Assembly: GCA_002839185.1 (NCBI GenBank)
Contig: PGXO01000007.1
Location: 37,183-101,182 of the forward strand
Length of the DNA stretch: 64,000 nucleotides
Reading direction: 5' to 3'
Source: Synergistetes bacterium HGW-Synergistetes-1
GTDB taxonomy: Bacteria; Synergistota; Synergistia; Synergistales; Synergistaceae
Shown here: positions 52,217-61,432 of the stretch, one piece after another
How positions within the stretch are numbered: the stretch's first letter is position 1
Layout: every line of letters begins with the position of its first letter
The notes under the pieces: generated by a model
What the model was told of the DNA's origin: nothing
The model's input: only the letters and a program-made list of their open reading frames with translations
Database searches by the model: none
Program-made: the position numbers and the translations under genes

Positions 52217-52669
52217 ATGAAAAATTATAAGGAAATATTGAAAATGGCAGTTGGAAACGAAGTCGAGGCATTCGAGTTTTACAGGGACGCGGCAGCCAAG
52301 ATGAAGGACCCCGCAATGAAAAAGACTTTTCAGGAGCTTGCTGACGAAGAATCAGGACACAAGGTGCTTCTTGAGGGTTATCTCAGCAACGAAATGAAGG
52401 ATATGAAGTTCATCGATGAGAAGGATTACAAAGTCACTGAGACTGTCGAAGCCCCCCAGACCCTTTCCACCGATATGGCGTTCAAGGATGCCATTGCGCT
52501 TGCAATGAAAAAGGAACAGGAAGCAATGGAGATGTACCAGCAGTTCGCTGATGCCAGCGAAGAAGCCAAGCAGAAGGAGACCTTCCTTGAACTCGCAAAG
52601 ATGGAAAAGGGACACAAGGTACGCCTCGAAAGCATCTACACCGACATTGCGTTTATAGAAGTCTGGTAA
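52217..52669 (+). CDS. Rubrerythrin-type di-iron protein without rubredoxin domain
   Basis: A 150-residue four-helix ferritin-like protein: NEVEAFEFYRDAA and LADEESGHKVLL in the first half, KKEQEAMEMYQQFAD and LAKMEKGHKVRLE in the second, giving two ExxH-type metal half-sites. The rubredoxin tail is missing. It probably reduces peroxide in this anaerobe. Own ribosome site (GAGAGGAG); 106 bases after the carbonic anhydrase, before a strong terminator. Confidence 0.88.
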   Translation: MKNYKEILKMAVGNEVEAFEFYRDAAAKMKDPAMKKTFQELADEESGHKVLLEGYLSNEMKDMKFIDEKDYKVTETVEAPQTLSTDMAFKDAIALAMKKEQEAMEMYQQFADASEEAKQKETFLELAKMEKGHKVRLESIYTDIAFIEVW

Positions 52670-52696
52670 GATACCTCTAGACCTTAAAGAACGGAT

Positions 52697-52733
52697 AAGC
52701 GCTCTGCCTTATGATCGGGCAGAGCGCTTTTTT
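52697..52733 (+). terminator. Intrinsic terminator closing the formate operon region
   Basis: AAGCGCTCTGCC and GGCAGAGCGCTT form a perfect 12-base stem with a 9-base loop, followed by TTTTTATT. Confidence 0.9.
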
Positions 52734-52769
52734 ATTAAAAACGTATCCTGATTTGATCCGAAAAAATTA

Positions 52770-53519
52770 TCAGCCCCAGGGCCAGGAGATCCTTCTTCCG
52801 TCTTCTTCTTTTATGGCCTTTCTGATCTCCTCAAAGGTCGGTGCTTCAAGCATCATTTTAGTGCAGTTAGCTCTGGATATCGTCTCTAAAGTATGTGAGT
52901 CAGAGGATCTTATGAATGTCCTGCCCGGATATTTTTCCCTCCACATGGCAGCCTGGATCGAATCTATCCTCCAGGAGAGCTCAAAAGCGTCGGCAGGATA
53001 GTCGGCCGGCATAGGCCCCAGGGCGACAGGATAGGAAAAAGAGGGCCTGTCGACGTGGGCAAGTATCGCAAGACCTCCTATACTCTGCACCTTTGATACT
53101 ATCTGATCTACTTCATATCCCGAACCCTGTATGAGGAGGGTCTCTTCTTCTCTCAGTATATTGTTGCAATGGTCCAGAACTACTTGATAGCCGAAATAGT
53201 CTACGTCGTTTTTTATCGGCAGCATCTTTTCCCAGAGCCAGGCTTTGTATAGAGTTGCGGTTTTGAAATCAGGAAAAACAGTAAGAATATGAATATCTTC
53301 TGCGCTCTGAGTCTCTATGCACGGCAGGACAAGAGGAACCCCCTCCGAAGCTTCGTGCACCGCGGGAAAATTGTCACAGGTGTTATGGTCAGCTATGCCG
53401 ATTACATCGATACCGGCCCCTCTGGCAGCTGAAACTATCTCAGGCGCTCCCATATCCAGGCTTCCGCAGGGAGAAAGGGCCGTATGTATATGGAGGTCGA
53501 CCCAGAAAGGCTTAAGCAT
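52770..53519 (-). CDS. PHP-domain metal-dependent phosphoesterase
   Basis: A 249-residue PHP protein: VDLHIHTALSPCGSLD (metal ligands His-x-His), IADHNTCDN, CIETQSAEDIHIL, ILAHVDRPSF and the late SSDSHTLE complete the metal site. PHP genes recur in the accessory set around anaerobic [FeFe] hydrogenases. Upstream DRTGG gene ends six bases away. Substrate unknown. Confidence 0.88.
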   Translation of the reverse strand: MLKPFWVDLHIHTALSPCGSLDMGAPEIVSAARGAGIDVIGIADHNTCDNFPAVHEASEGVPLVLPCIETQSAEDIHILTVFPDFKTATLYKAWLWEKMLPIKNDVDYFGYQVVLDHCNNILREEETLLIQGSGYEVDQIVSKVQSIGGLAILAHVDRPSFSYPVALGPMPADYPADAFELSWRIDSIQAAMWREKYPGRTFIRSSDSHTLETISRANCTKMMLEAPTFEEIRKAIKEEDGRRISWPWG

Positions 53520-53525
53520 ATTTTA

Positions 53526-53861
53526 TTATCCTTCTATACCAAGCTCCGAGAGCCTCATGCATGTTCCGAATATTGATTCGCTGACAGATGCCACGCAGAT
53601 GTTTTCTGCCATGCACCGATCGATGAGATCTGCAGGGGCCTTTCTGTCCGAGGCCAGTATTATGATCGGAATATCCTTTAATACCGCTACAGCTGCAACA
53701 TTCAGGTGGGCCTGTATCGTTATCCAGGCAGAACCCTCTGATACTGTGCCCATTATGAAGCTGAGCAGGTCTCCGGCCGCAGCCTTAGTCACATCTCTTT
53801 CAGGGTCGCCTGCTGCCTGCACATCAGCGTTCAGTTTTTCGCATAGGTCCTTTATCTTCAA
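53526..53861 (-). CDS. DRTGG-domain protein (first copy)
   Basis: A 111-residue stand-alone DRTGG-like domain: KLNADVQAAGD, AAAGDLLSFIMG, AWITIQAHLNVAAVAVLKDIPIII. Such domains accompany Fe-hydrogenase clusters and are thought to bind nucleotide or ligand. It overlaps the Fe-S gene upstream by four bases (ATGA). Similar in layout to the gene at 55796. Confidence 0.8.
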   Translation of the reverse strand: MKIKDLCEKLNADVQAAGDPERDVTKAAAGDLLSFIMGTVSEGSAWITIQAHLNVAAVAVLKDIPIIILASDRKAPADLIDRCMAENICVASVSESIFGTCMRLSELGIEG

Positions 53862-55177
53862 CTTTTTCCTCCCTTTCTCTTAAGCGTGTGGGGCTGGGAT
53901 TCTGAGAGTTTTACGATTTGACATGCAAGTGCAGAGATACCCTCTCTGAGCTTAAAGATACAGTCTGTCACAGAACCGTGCCCCCTGACTATTTCCTCTG
54001 CCATTGCCTGGCATGAGGGCCTGCCGCAGGATCCGCAGTCGATATGGGGAAGGCCACTATAGATCTCCTTCATCTGCTGCAGTTTGACCATGGCATCTGC
54101 TACGTTATCAGAAAGAGGAAGGCGGGGACGTGGCTGATATTCGTTAGTAACAGGCCATATGTCCATTGTGAAGAGTTCCTCCGCCCTTGATAGTTCTTTA
54201 GGAGTGATGTTCCATTCTGTCTCGATGCTGCCAAGGCGGAGGTTTGCAAGAAAACGCGAATCCGCAGTTCCTACTCCGCCGACGCATCCTGTGTCGCAGA
54301 CACGACATTCGATAAAATCAACGCCTCGCAGCCTTCCCAGCTCAAGTTCCTGAAGTGTGTCAAGCGTATTCCTCATGCCCGATACTGCAAGTATAGTCAG
54401 TTTTTTGTCTGAAAAGGCCTGGACGTGCCTTGATTCTCCACCGCGCCGCGCCCACTGTATCCACCTGTTGTTCCTTTTCCTCGGTGCAGATTCGTTTTCG
54501 ACATTTATGTCGCCTTCAGCCATTATGCTCCTTGCTACCTTCCTGACCGTTACTGCGTTCGTAAGCGGAGAAACTCCTTTGCCGTGCGGTTCCCTGACCA
54601 TGGTTATCTTGGCTGGACAAGGGGCAAGAAGGGTAAGGGGCGCATCACTGTTGGTCCTCATCCTCCATAATGTTGCAGCGATCTCAAGGGGAGAAAGTAC
54701 CGGGACTACCCTTGAAAGCAATTCCGGAAATTTAGTCTGGATGAGTCTGAGAACAGCGGGGCAGTATACTGATATGAGCGGCAGAACGGTCCTGGATGAC
54801 CTGTTGATGAGCTGCGCTACAGCGTAGGCTGCCAGGTCAAAAGCATCCTCAGCTTCATCAATGAGGATCTTGAAGTCAAGTGACATGAGAACGTCTTCGA
54901 GGTTGTCAGGTCTGCCATAATGGCTGAACTGCGAAAAAAAGACCGGATCGGGAACTAATGTCGTTCTGGATGATTCTTTTATCCTGTTCCAGTCATCTTC
55001 ATATATGCCAAGAGCAGAACGGGAGCAAGAACGCAGACATTCTCCGCAGTCTATGCAAAGCTCCTCTATGATGCTGATTTCTCCGTCAACTACACGAATA
55101 GCCTCTGTAGGACAGACTCTGATACAGTTGACACATCCCTGGCATGCCTCTTTTGAGATTTTTATACTATGTTCCAT
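53858..55177 (-). CDS. Fe-S protein with degenerate [FeFe] hydrogenase-like domain
   Basis: A 439-residue protein: two N-terminal ferredoxin motifs (CQGCVNCIRVCP, CIDCGECLRSC), a middle domain related to the hydrogenase large subunit, and a C-terminal CGSCGRPSCQAMAEEI four-cysteine Fe-S domain. The H-cluster motifs are altered: SVYCPAV for TSC-P-W, APCPAKITM for MPC-K, and CRVCDTGCVGGVG for C-GGC-GGG. Active H2 turnover is unlikely; a redox sensor or maturation role is the usual inference. Central gene of the regulatory set. Confidence 0.88.
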   Translation of the reverse strand: MEHSIKISKEACQGCVNCIRVCPTEAIRVVDGEISIIEELCIDCGECLRSCSRSALGIYEDDWNRIKESSRTTLVPDPVFFSQFSHYGRPDNLEDVLMSLDFKILIDEAEDAFDLAAYAVAQLINRSSRTVLPLISVYCPAVLRLIQTKFPELLSRVVPVLSPLEIAATLWRMRTNSDAPLTLLAPCPAKITMVREPHGKGVSPLTNAVTVRKVARSIMAEGDINVENESAPRKRNNRWIQWARRGGESRHVQAFSDKKLTILAVSGMRNTLDTLQELELGRLRGVDFIECRVCDTGCVGGVGTADSRFLANLRLGSIETEWNITPKELSRAEELFTMDIWPVTNEYQPRPRLPLSDNVADAMVKLQQMKEIYSGLPHIDCGSCGRPSCQAMAEEIVRGHGSVTDCIFKLREGISALACQIVKLSESQPHTLKRKGGKS

Positions 55178-55362
55178 GCGGTTCGCTCCTCCGTAACAGC
55201 CGGCATATAGCTGGAGATCTGGTAACGGCTGGATTCAATAACTGCATATCGGTGGTCCGTAACTGAAATCTGTCTGATTTGAACAGTATAACAGCCGGAA
55301 CCTAAAGTAAAAAATAGCATGTTTGGTATGAACGAGCTTATTGAAGGATTCTTGTCCGGTAG

Positions 55363-55791
55363 CTATTTGTTGAAAAATACAGTTGATATCAATTTGGTCC
55401 CAACACCGGGAGTAGATTCTATTTCAAAAAGATCCGAATTCCTCTTTATATTCGGAAGCCCCATCCCGGCACCAAACCCCATTTCTCTAGCCTGGTTCGA
55501 AGCAGTGGTATATCCCTCTGTCATGGCCTGATCGATATCAGGTATTCCGGGCCCTTCGTCCTCAGTTGATATTTCAAGCTTGTCCTCTGATATGACGGCT
55601 TTCAGGATCCCGCCGTTTGCGTGGATCACAAGGTTTATTTCTGCTTCGTATGCAATTACAGCAGCTCTTCTGCATACATCTGACTGTATGCCAAGCATTT
55701 TGAGGGTGTTTTTTATATTATTAGAGGCAGTACCTGCCACCATGAAGTTGTTGCCCTCTATCCTGTATTCCATACATACAGGAGCAGCCAT
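55363..55791 (-). CDS. HATPase_c protein (anti-sigma/RsbW-like)
   Basis: A 142-residue ATPase domain: YEAEINLVIHANGG as N-box, DEGPGIPD as G1 and GFGAGMGLPNIKR as G2. It lacks a phospho-acceptor His region, so it resembles anti-sigma-factor kinases. About 185 bases separate it from the Fe-S gene downstream and 4 bases from the DRTGG gene upstream. Confidence 0.85.
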   Translation of the reverse strand: MAAPVCMEYRIEGNNFMVAGTASNNIKNTLKMLGIQSDVCRRAAVIAYEAEINLVIHANGGILKAVISEDKLEISTEDEGPGIPDIDQAMTEGYTTASNQAREMGFGAGMGLPNIKRNSDLFEIESTPGVGTKLISTVFFNK

Positions 55792-55795
55792 ACTG

Positions 55796-56164
55796 TTATG
55801 CCTCCCGAGGCTGTGGAACGTAACTTGGTTTTACACCCGCTGCATACAGCCTTCCGCAAACCTCATATAGGCTATATTTGGACAGAAGTACGGGTATTCC
55901 GCTTTCCTTCGCAAGATTCACTGTCTCTTCGAGCGGGATCTTACCCCTGACGAATACCACGGCAGGAAGATCAAGCATCTGCGCTGTCCTGACTATCTGA
56001 ATATTGGTAAGGCCAGTAAGGAGAAGGGAGCCGGGAGAGCAGAAGGCAAGGACATCGCTCATCAGGTCGCAGGCATATGCAAATGGTACTGTTATCTCGC
56101 TCAGATCCCTGTCAGAGGTTATGACCTCAGCATTGATCAGCTCAGCCAATTCTTTTAAATTCAT
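55796..56164 (-). CDS. DRTGG-domain protein (second copy)
   Basis: About 122 residues: NLKELAELINAEVIT, SDVLAFCSPGSLLLTGL and LDLPAVVFVRGK follow the DRTGG layout. I chose the ATG at 56162-56164, nine bases after AGGAGG; the ATG three codons before touches the ribosome site. Same strand and tight spacing with the ATPase gene suggest a pair. Confidence 0.8.
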   Translation of the reverse strand: MNLKELAELINAEVITSDRDLSEITVPFAYACDLMSDVLAFCSPGSLLLTGLTNIQIVRTAQMLDLPAVVFVRGKIPLEETVNLAKESGIPVLLSKYSLYEVCGRLYAAGVKPSYVPQPREA

Positions 56165-56386
56165 ATTAAACATCCTCCTATAGAATTAATCTATATTTTA
56201 ATTGTTATAGCATTTGATAACAATTTTACAGCCTTGCGCAAAAAATAACAAGCTTTACAAAATATGACTGTTTGCACTCTTTTTTAATATTTTTACATTC
56301 AAAATACTAAGTAATACAGTTTATTCTTATCTTAGAATAAATTTTTATCGATCTTTCTCTTTCGTCATTTGTGAGATTGGAATAGA

Positions 56387-56953
56387 TTATCCCTCCCATT
56401 TTATCTCGTCCAGATTTTCCTTGATATGTTCCCTGAGCCAAAGGCCGACTTCTACAGAACGGAGCATCTCCCTGTCTCCATCGAGGGCTTCTATTATCTC
56501 ATCCGTGTCCAGTACAAATTCCCCTGAATCTGTTTTATGTCTGTACGTCCAGTGTATCTCCGGGGAACCCATAATGAGCGTCATCAACGTGGCAGGGATG
56601 TCTCCGAGGGGAGGCCTGTCTATGCTGCTCATTCTGAAGGTCGCGGTCGTTTTTGTGCCCTTTCCGGGTTTTGAACTTATGGCAAGTCCGCCTCCGCAGA
56701 GTTCTGCAGACTGCTTGAGGAAGGGCAGTCCCATACCGACCCTTCTCGTCGTCCTTGTTGTCGTGAAGGGATCAGTCACCTTTGCAATAAAATCTTCGGT
56801 CATGCCTTTTCCGTTGTCCTCTACCGAGAAAATAAGTCTATCCGCAGATCTCTCTTCCAGGATCTCGATCCTTACCTCTGTACCGCTTGCCATAACGCTG
56901 TTTTCTGCTATATCCAGCACATGTGCGGAAAGATCTTCAAGCAATTTTTTCAC
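56387..56953 (-). CDS. Histidine-kinase-like ATPase without sensor domain
   Basis: A 188-residue protein: HVLDIAENSVMA (His11, N-box), VEDNGKGMTEDF and RVGMGLPFLKQSAE, then a C-terminal part unique to the hydrogenase-cluster ATPases (DIPATLMTLIMGSPEIHW). It should bind ATP; whether His11 is phosphorylated is unknown. Its start overlaps the end of fdhD by 17 bases, tying it to formate dehydrogenase maturation. Confidence 0.88.
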   Translation of the reverse strand: MKKLLEDLSAHVLDIAENSVMASGTEVRIEILEERSADRLIFSVEDNGKGMTEDFIAKVTDPFTTTRTTRRVGMGLPFLKQSAELCGGGLAISSKPGKGTKTTATFRMSSIDRPPLGDIPATLMTLIMGSPEIHWTYRHKTDSGEFVLDTDEIIEALDGDREMLRSVEVGLWLREHIKENLDEIKWEG

Positions 56954-57746
56954 CCTCCGATATTTTCTCTTCTGAGTTAAATTTTATCCGTTCCGGAGCG
57001 CTGTATACGTTGAATCTTCCGTTCCTGGCAAAACCAATCAGTGTCATATTACAGCGCCTCGCAGCATCCGCGCCGTTTGCTGTCGCAGCTGATATGCTCG
57101 CCATGACGGGTATTCTGGCCCCTGCCCCTTTAAGTACCATGTCCTCCGGCAGACGTCCTGACGTTATTAGCACAGCGTCACTCGTTTTTACGTTGTTTTT
57201 CAATAGCCATCCGATGGCCTTGTCGACCGCATTGTGCCTCCCCACGTCCTCAGTCCTAAAAAGTCTTTTGCCCTCAGGAGATACAAGGGCAGCGACGTGC
57301 ACGCTTCCCGCCTGCCTGAAGAGAGGTGCTTCCGCTATCCAGTCAATGCCGGACATGATCGCGTCAAAGGAGATCTGCCATTCGAGAGGAAGGAACGAAG
57401 GATCGTTATTATCCCTTTCTTCCTGCAAAAAAGCCCCCGACGCAGTGTGAAGGAATCTGGATTCCAGTTTCCAGCCCTCTATTTTGTTTGCTCTTTCAAC
57501 TATTATTCTGCTGTCGTCAATTTTAATAGATCTTATATCGTTCATGCTTTCTATCATCCGCCTGCAGTAGAGGTTTCCTAGCGCCCACAACTCTTCCTCT
57601 CCCGGCGTGAATATCACAATAGCTTCCCGAGAACCGTCAACTTCAAGGATGATTCGTTTTTCGACGATCATATCATCATCGATCTTTTTAACGGTCCCGT
57701 CGCTGAACATTCTCGTAATATCTTTTTTTACAGTACGGTCATCCAT
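56937..57746 (-). CDS. fdhD: FdhD-like sulfurtransferase lacking the CxxC motif
   Basis: A 269-residue FdhD protein, which in E. coli moves sulfur from IscS to the molybdenum cofactor of formate dehydrogenase. TEDVGRHNAVDKAIGW, LITSGRLPEDMVLKGAGA, VMASISAATANGAD and NMTLIGFAR are conserved. Where other FdhD proteins carry the CxxC loop (around residues 100-108), this one has HTASGAFLQ with no cysteine; only Cys61 and one Cys near the C-terminus exist. Sulfur transfer would need another route, or the protein has changed role. Overlaps the ATPase gene by 17 bases. Confidence 0.85.
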   Translation of the reverse strand: MDDRTVKKDITRMFSDGTVKKIDDDMIVEKRIILEVDGSREAIVIFTPGEEELWALGNLYCRRMIESMNDIRSIKIDDSRIIVERANKIEGWKLESRFLHTASGAFLQEERDNNDPSFLPLEWQISFDAIMSGIDWIAEAPLFRQAGSVHVAALVSPEGKRLFRTEDVGRHNAVDKAIGWLLKNNVKTSDAVLITSGRLPEDMVLKGAGARIPVMASISAATANGADAARRCNMTLIGFARNGRFNVYSAPERIKFNSEEKISEGEKIA

Positions 57747-57939
57747 CCATATGCCCCGCTTTCTGCTTTTGGTCTGATCAACTGCCGCTTACATTTTACT
57801 ACACCATAGGTCTTTAATTTTTGCACACATCAGAGATGATTTAGACTATACTACTCTTTGTCTTTATTCCTCGGAGCAACCGTCTGACAATGAACATTTC
57901 TGCCATGCCGAAACGATAACTGAAAGAAGAGATCCTTTT

Positions 57940-58857
57940 ATGTCCGAAAATAGTACATCCAGTATCAAAGCTGCGAGGTTCAACGATTATCTGATCATCC
58001 TTACTGCCATTACGATATGGAGTGCGAGTTTTGCTGGAATGAAGGTCGCCCTCGAACAGGCCCATCCTATGGTAGTACTCTGGATGAGGCTTGGCCTCTC
58101 TATCCCTTTCCTCTTTGTGGGATCGTACCTTCAGAAAACATTCCGTCTCCCTGAAAGACATGAACTATGGCCCCTTCTCATCATGAGCTTCCAAGGTATA
58201 TTCCTGGTTTTAGGTCTCCAGAATTACGCAATGAAAACTGCCAGCGCCTCTACCGCAAACTGGATCATAATCTGCTCTCCGGCCTTTGTGGCTCTTTTAG
58301 GATGGCTCTTCCTCAAAGAAAAAATATCCCACATGGGCTTTGCCGGATTATTGATTTCAGCAGCCGGAGTAATGTTAGTACTTCGCCTGGGTTCAGCCGG
58401 TGCAGTCCGGACATCAGGATCATTCGGGACGATCGGAGATCTGCTGATACTTTTTTCGTCGCTCAATTGGTCCATATTCCTTGTCTTTTCCAAAAAAGTC
58501 CTGAAGGATGACCTTCCTTACAGCTTCGTCCTTTTCTGGGAGATGTTTTTCTCCTTTATTTATGCAACATTAGCAGTACTGCTTATGGGATACGATATCT
58601 CTGTCATTGGATCGTTCAGCCCGAAAACCTGGACCGCAGTGGCATTTCTCGGCGCGGGCGCCTCTGCAGCAGCATATTTTTGCTGGTTTCATGGCCTTTC
58701 TGTGCTTCCCGTATCAAGGATAATTGCCTTTCAGTTCTTACAGCCATTTGCCGGGGCGATAATTGCATACCTGCTGCTTGGTGAGCGTTTCACGGTATGG
58801 CTCTTTGCCGGAGGCATAACAATAATGTATGGGGTCTACCTCGTTAACAGAAAATAG
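57940..58857 (+). CDS. EamA/DMT-family transporter (first of tandem pair)
   Basis: A 305-residue carrier with ten membrane segments in two EamA repeats. NWIIICSPAFVALLGWLFLKEKIS ends repeat one's typical stretch and FQFLQPFAGAIIAYLLLGE that of repeat two (each marks the paired-helix region). Likely exports amino acids or metabolites. It is clearly homologous to the next gene along its whole length. Confidence 0.88.
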   Translation: MSENSTSSIKAARFNDYLIILTAITIWSASFAGMKVALEQAHPMVVLWMRLGLSIPFLFVGSYLQKTFRLPERHELWPLLIMSFQGIFLVLGLQNYAMKTASASTANWIIICSPAFVALLGWLFLKEKISHMGFAGLLISAAGVMLVLRLGSAGAVRTSGSFGTIGDLLILFSSLNWSIFLVFSKKVLKDDLPYSFVLFWEMFFSFIYATLAVLLMGYDISVIGSFSPKTWTAVAFLGAGASAAAYFCWFHGLSVLPVSRIIAFQFLQPFAGAIIAYLLLGERFTVWLFAGGITIMYGVYLVNRK

Positions 58858-58939
58858 ACCGGCTGACTGAAGCACATGGACCGGCCCAAAAAAGTTGATC
58901 TGGATATCCCTGCTTAAAACAGGAGGATGAAATATAGCA

Positions 58940-59869
58940 ATGCCTGAAATAACTGAAATAATAAAAAAGAACCTCCGGACCCGTGATGCCTCTAATTATG
59001 CTTACGCGATGATACTCGCAACAGTGACCATTTGGGGAGGCAGCTTTGCTTCAACAAAATATGCCCTCGCACAGGCTGAGCCTATGGTGATCCTGTGGCT
59101 CCGCCTTGCCATTGCAATGCCGGTCCTCTTAGCTGGGATATTATGTGAGAGATCGATCCGCCTGCCCTCTAAAAATGAAGCCGTCGCGCTTTTTCTCATG
59201 GGCTTCCAGGGCATCTTTTTCCATCAGGCTATACAAGGTTATGCAATGAAGACGGCAGGAGCTGCAAACGCAAACTGGATGATGATAGCAACTCCGGCTC
59301 TTGTCGCGATATTAGGCCGGATATTTTTAAAAGAGAAGATCTCCGGAAGAGGAATCTGCGGGATGATACTCGCTGCAGCAGGGGTCACTCTCGTTATCGG
59401 ACGCGGAACGGTCATTACCGCAAATTCCGGAGGTTTCGGAAGCATAGGAGATCTTATCATGCTCCTTTCCGTTCTTAACTGGGCGATCTTCCTGATCGTT
59501 TCAAGGAGAGTGCTCAAAAAGGACCTCTCTCCGGCATTCGTAATATTTTGGGAAATGCTCTTTGCCCTTATTGTGGCAACGCCTTTCGTAATATTCATAG
59601 GCAGCGATTTTTCGGTCATCCCATCTTTCTCCTCGGGAACCTGGGCGGCCCTGATCTTTCTGGGAGCATTTTCATCTGCCCTGGCCTATATCTTCTGGTT
59701 CAAAGCCCTTTCTGTCTTCACAGTTGCCAGGGTCGCAGTCTTCCAGTTCCTTCAGCCGATAGCCGGGGTCGTAATATCTTATTTCCTGGTAGGGGAAAGA
59801 TTCACCCCCTGGCTGTTTGCCGGAGGGGCGATGATACTATGCGGGGTCTGGCTGGTCAATAAGAGGTAA
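58940..59869 (+). CDS. EamA/DMT-family transporter (second of tandem pair)
   Basis: A 309-residue paralog of the previous gene: shared TIWGGSFAS/TIWSASFAG start, FLKEKIS, LNWAIFLIVSRRVLK and FQFLQPIAGVVISYFLVGERF near the end. AGGAGG precedes the ATG. The 82-base gap holds no terminator, so both are probably on one message. Confidence 0.88.
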   Translation: MPEITEIIKKNLRTRDASNYAYAMILATVTIWGGSFASTKYALAQAEPMVILWLRLAIAMPVLLAGILCERSIRLPSKNEAVALFLMGFQGIFFHQAIQGYAMKTAGAANANWMMIATPALVAILGRIFLKEKISGRGICGMILAAAGVTLVIGRGTVITANSGGFGSIGDLIMLLSVLNWAIFLIVSRRVLKKDLSPAFVIFWEMLFALIVATPFVIFIGSDFSVIPSFSSGTWAALIFLGAFSSALAYIFWFKALSVFTVARVAVFQFLQPIAGVVISYFLVGERFTPWLFAGGAMILCGVWLVNKR

Positions 59870-60107
59870 TCCACCGTTTATAGCTTAGATCCTGATAAAT
59901 AAGCAGTGGTAGCTGCACTTAATGACCGCGGACCGGGACCGGGGTTTTTTATAGCTAAAGTCAGATAAAGTCACCATCTTTATACTCTTTTTTTTGATGT
60001 AGAACTTGGTCTTTGGTAATAAAAAAGGGAAAAGAATAACATTCTCCTACCCTCATATAAATTTTATTCACACTTTTACTGTTGCTTTGAAAAAAGATGA
60101 CTTTCGA

Positions 60108-60551
60108 TCAGTTCCCTGATATTACCTCTTTTACACCTTTTTTCAGAAGCCAGTCCCTGGCCCTGTCGCATATATCTCCCTGTAGGATAACATTTCCGTT
60201 CTCGACAAAAGATCCGCAGCCGAGACCTTTCCTCATATCTTTGGCAAGCTGGTCCCTGTCTATGTTTGAGTCCTTCGGAACGATCACGGCAGTCACAGTC
60301 TTTCCTCTGCGGCCGGCTGTCTGTCTCTGGAGAGAGACCCTGGATAGACGTGATATGCCGTTCTCGTTTTCTTTTTCTGAACCAATACTTTTGACTTTGC
60401 CTGTTTTTTCCTCTGAGACCGGGGGAAGCGGTCCGTCTTTGTTCCCGTCTCCGCCAAAGATCACTCCTATCGACAGGCCCAGGCTTTCATCAGCCCCAAG
60501 TGTAAAGCCTTCCCCTGATGTAAGTTTTCTTTTCTTTTTCACTGTCGACAT
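60108..60551 (-). CDS. yciH: SUI1/eIF1-like translation factor (YciH family)
   Basis: A 147-residue protein with a long polar N-terminal part and a C-terminal SUI1 domain: GRRGKTVTAVIVPKDSN, KDMRKGLGCGSFVENGNVILQGD. Bacterial YciH resembles eIF1 and can affect start-codon selection on the ribosome. AGGGAC precedes the ATG. Single gene. The N-terminal tail (about 65 residues) is longer than in E. coli YciH. Confidence 0.88.
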   Translation of the reverse strand: MSTVKKKRKLTSGEGFTLGADESLGLSIGVIFGGDGNKDGPLPPVSEEKTGKVKSIGSEKENENGISRLSRVSLQRQTAGRRGKTVTAVIVPKDSNIDRDQLAKDMRKGLGCGSFVENGNVILQGDICDRARDWLLKKGVKEVISGN

Positions 60552-60635
60552 TTTCCAGTCCCTCTTTTTTGGCTTAAAATAGGAAAAGATACTTTGCTTC
60601 GCCTTTAATGATTATATACTTTGGGGGCCTGTTGA

Positions 60636-61394
60636 ATGTCAGAGACCCGGCACTTTGCAGTAAATTTTACTTCAGCACTCAAGATGCTCGGGAAGACTCC
60701 GGGTGGGGGAATCCTCGAACTGCGGAATGGGGCAGGTGCTTTTGCGACCGGGATGCCTTTTGCCGGAGAGAATTATGCTCTGTTTGACAACTGCTCATCG
60801 GAGGAAGAGGCTGCTCGTGTACTTGGCTTTTTTGAGGACAGAAATTTGCCTTTTATTTCCATGCAGCTTCCGGAACTGAAAAACGAGGTTTCAGGAGCAC
60901 TTGAAAACAGAGGCCTTTCCATCCGGGCAGAATATATTGCGATGTCAATAAGGATCTCTTTTTCAGGAAGAGAGCAGGATCAGCATGTTAAGAGAGTTAC
61001 AGACAGATCCGGTGAAATAGAATGGGCGGAAGCAGCCTGGACTGGATTTGGCGGTGAACTTCCGGTCCCGGACAGCTACAATAATTTTGCGGCCTATCTG
61101 AGCAGCTGTTCGGATAACCGCCTATACTACCTTGAAAAAGAGGGGATACCTCTCTGTTCCGCACTGCTGCATTCGGCTGACAGGACCTGCGGCCTATATT
61201 ACTTTGCAACAAGGCCGGAGGCAAGAAGGCAGGGGCTGGCAGCAAGGCTCATGGACTCCCTGGCTGACCATGCTTCTCATTTTTCTGAGAATATGGTCCT
61301 GCTGGCCACTGAAATGGGCGCCAAGATGTACAAAAACTACGGATTTACAGAACTGATGAGAGTTTCTGTCTTATCCGGATCCGACGATATCTGA
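60636..61394 (+). CDS. GNAT-family N-acetyltransferase
   Basis: A 252-residue protein with a C-terminal GNAT fold: LYYFATRPEARRQGLAARLM holds the acetyl-CoA R/Q-x-x-G-x-G/A site, and ATEMGAKMYKNYGF the last strand. The N-terminal half is a GNAT-like extension of unclear role. GGGGG precedes the ATG at about 9 bases, a weak site. Acceptor unknown. The next gene begins about 40 bases later. Confidence 0.82.
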   Translation: MSETRHFAVNFTSALKMLGKTPGGGILELRNGAGAFATGMPFAGENYALFDNCSSEEEAARVLGFFEDRNLPFISMQLPELKNEVSGALENRGLSIRAEYIAMSIRISFSGREQDQHVKRVTDRSGEIEWAEAAWTGFGGELPVPDSYNNFAAYLSSCSDNRLYYLEKEGIPLCSALLHSADRTCGLYYFATRPEARRQGLAARLMDSLADHASHFSENMVLLATEMGAKMYKNYGFTELMRVSVLSGSDDI

Positions 61395-61432
61395 TCTTAA
61401 AAATGGACGAAATCTTGAAAGGGGATCATATA

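Noticed and set aside
53858..55177. A second active [FeFe] hydrogenase
   Set aside because: All three H-cluster motifs are altered from the consensus, so catalysis is unlikely.
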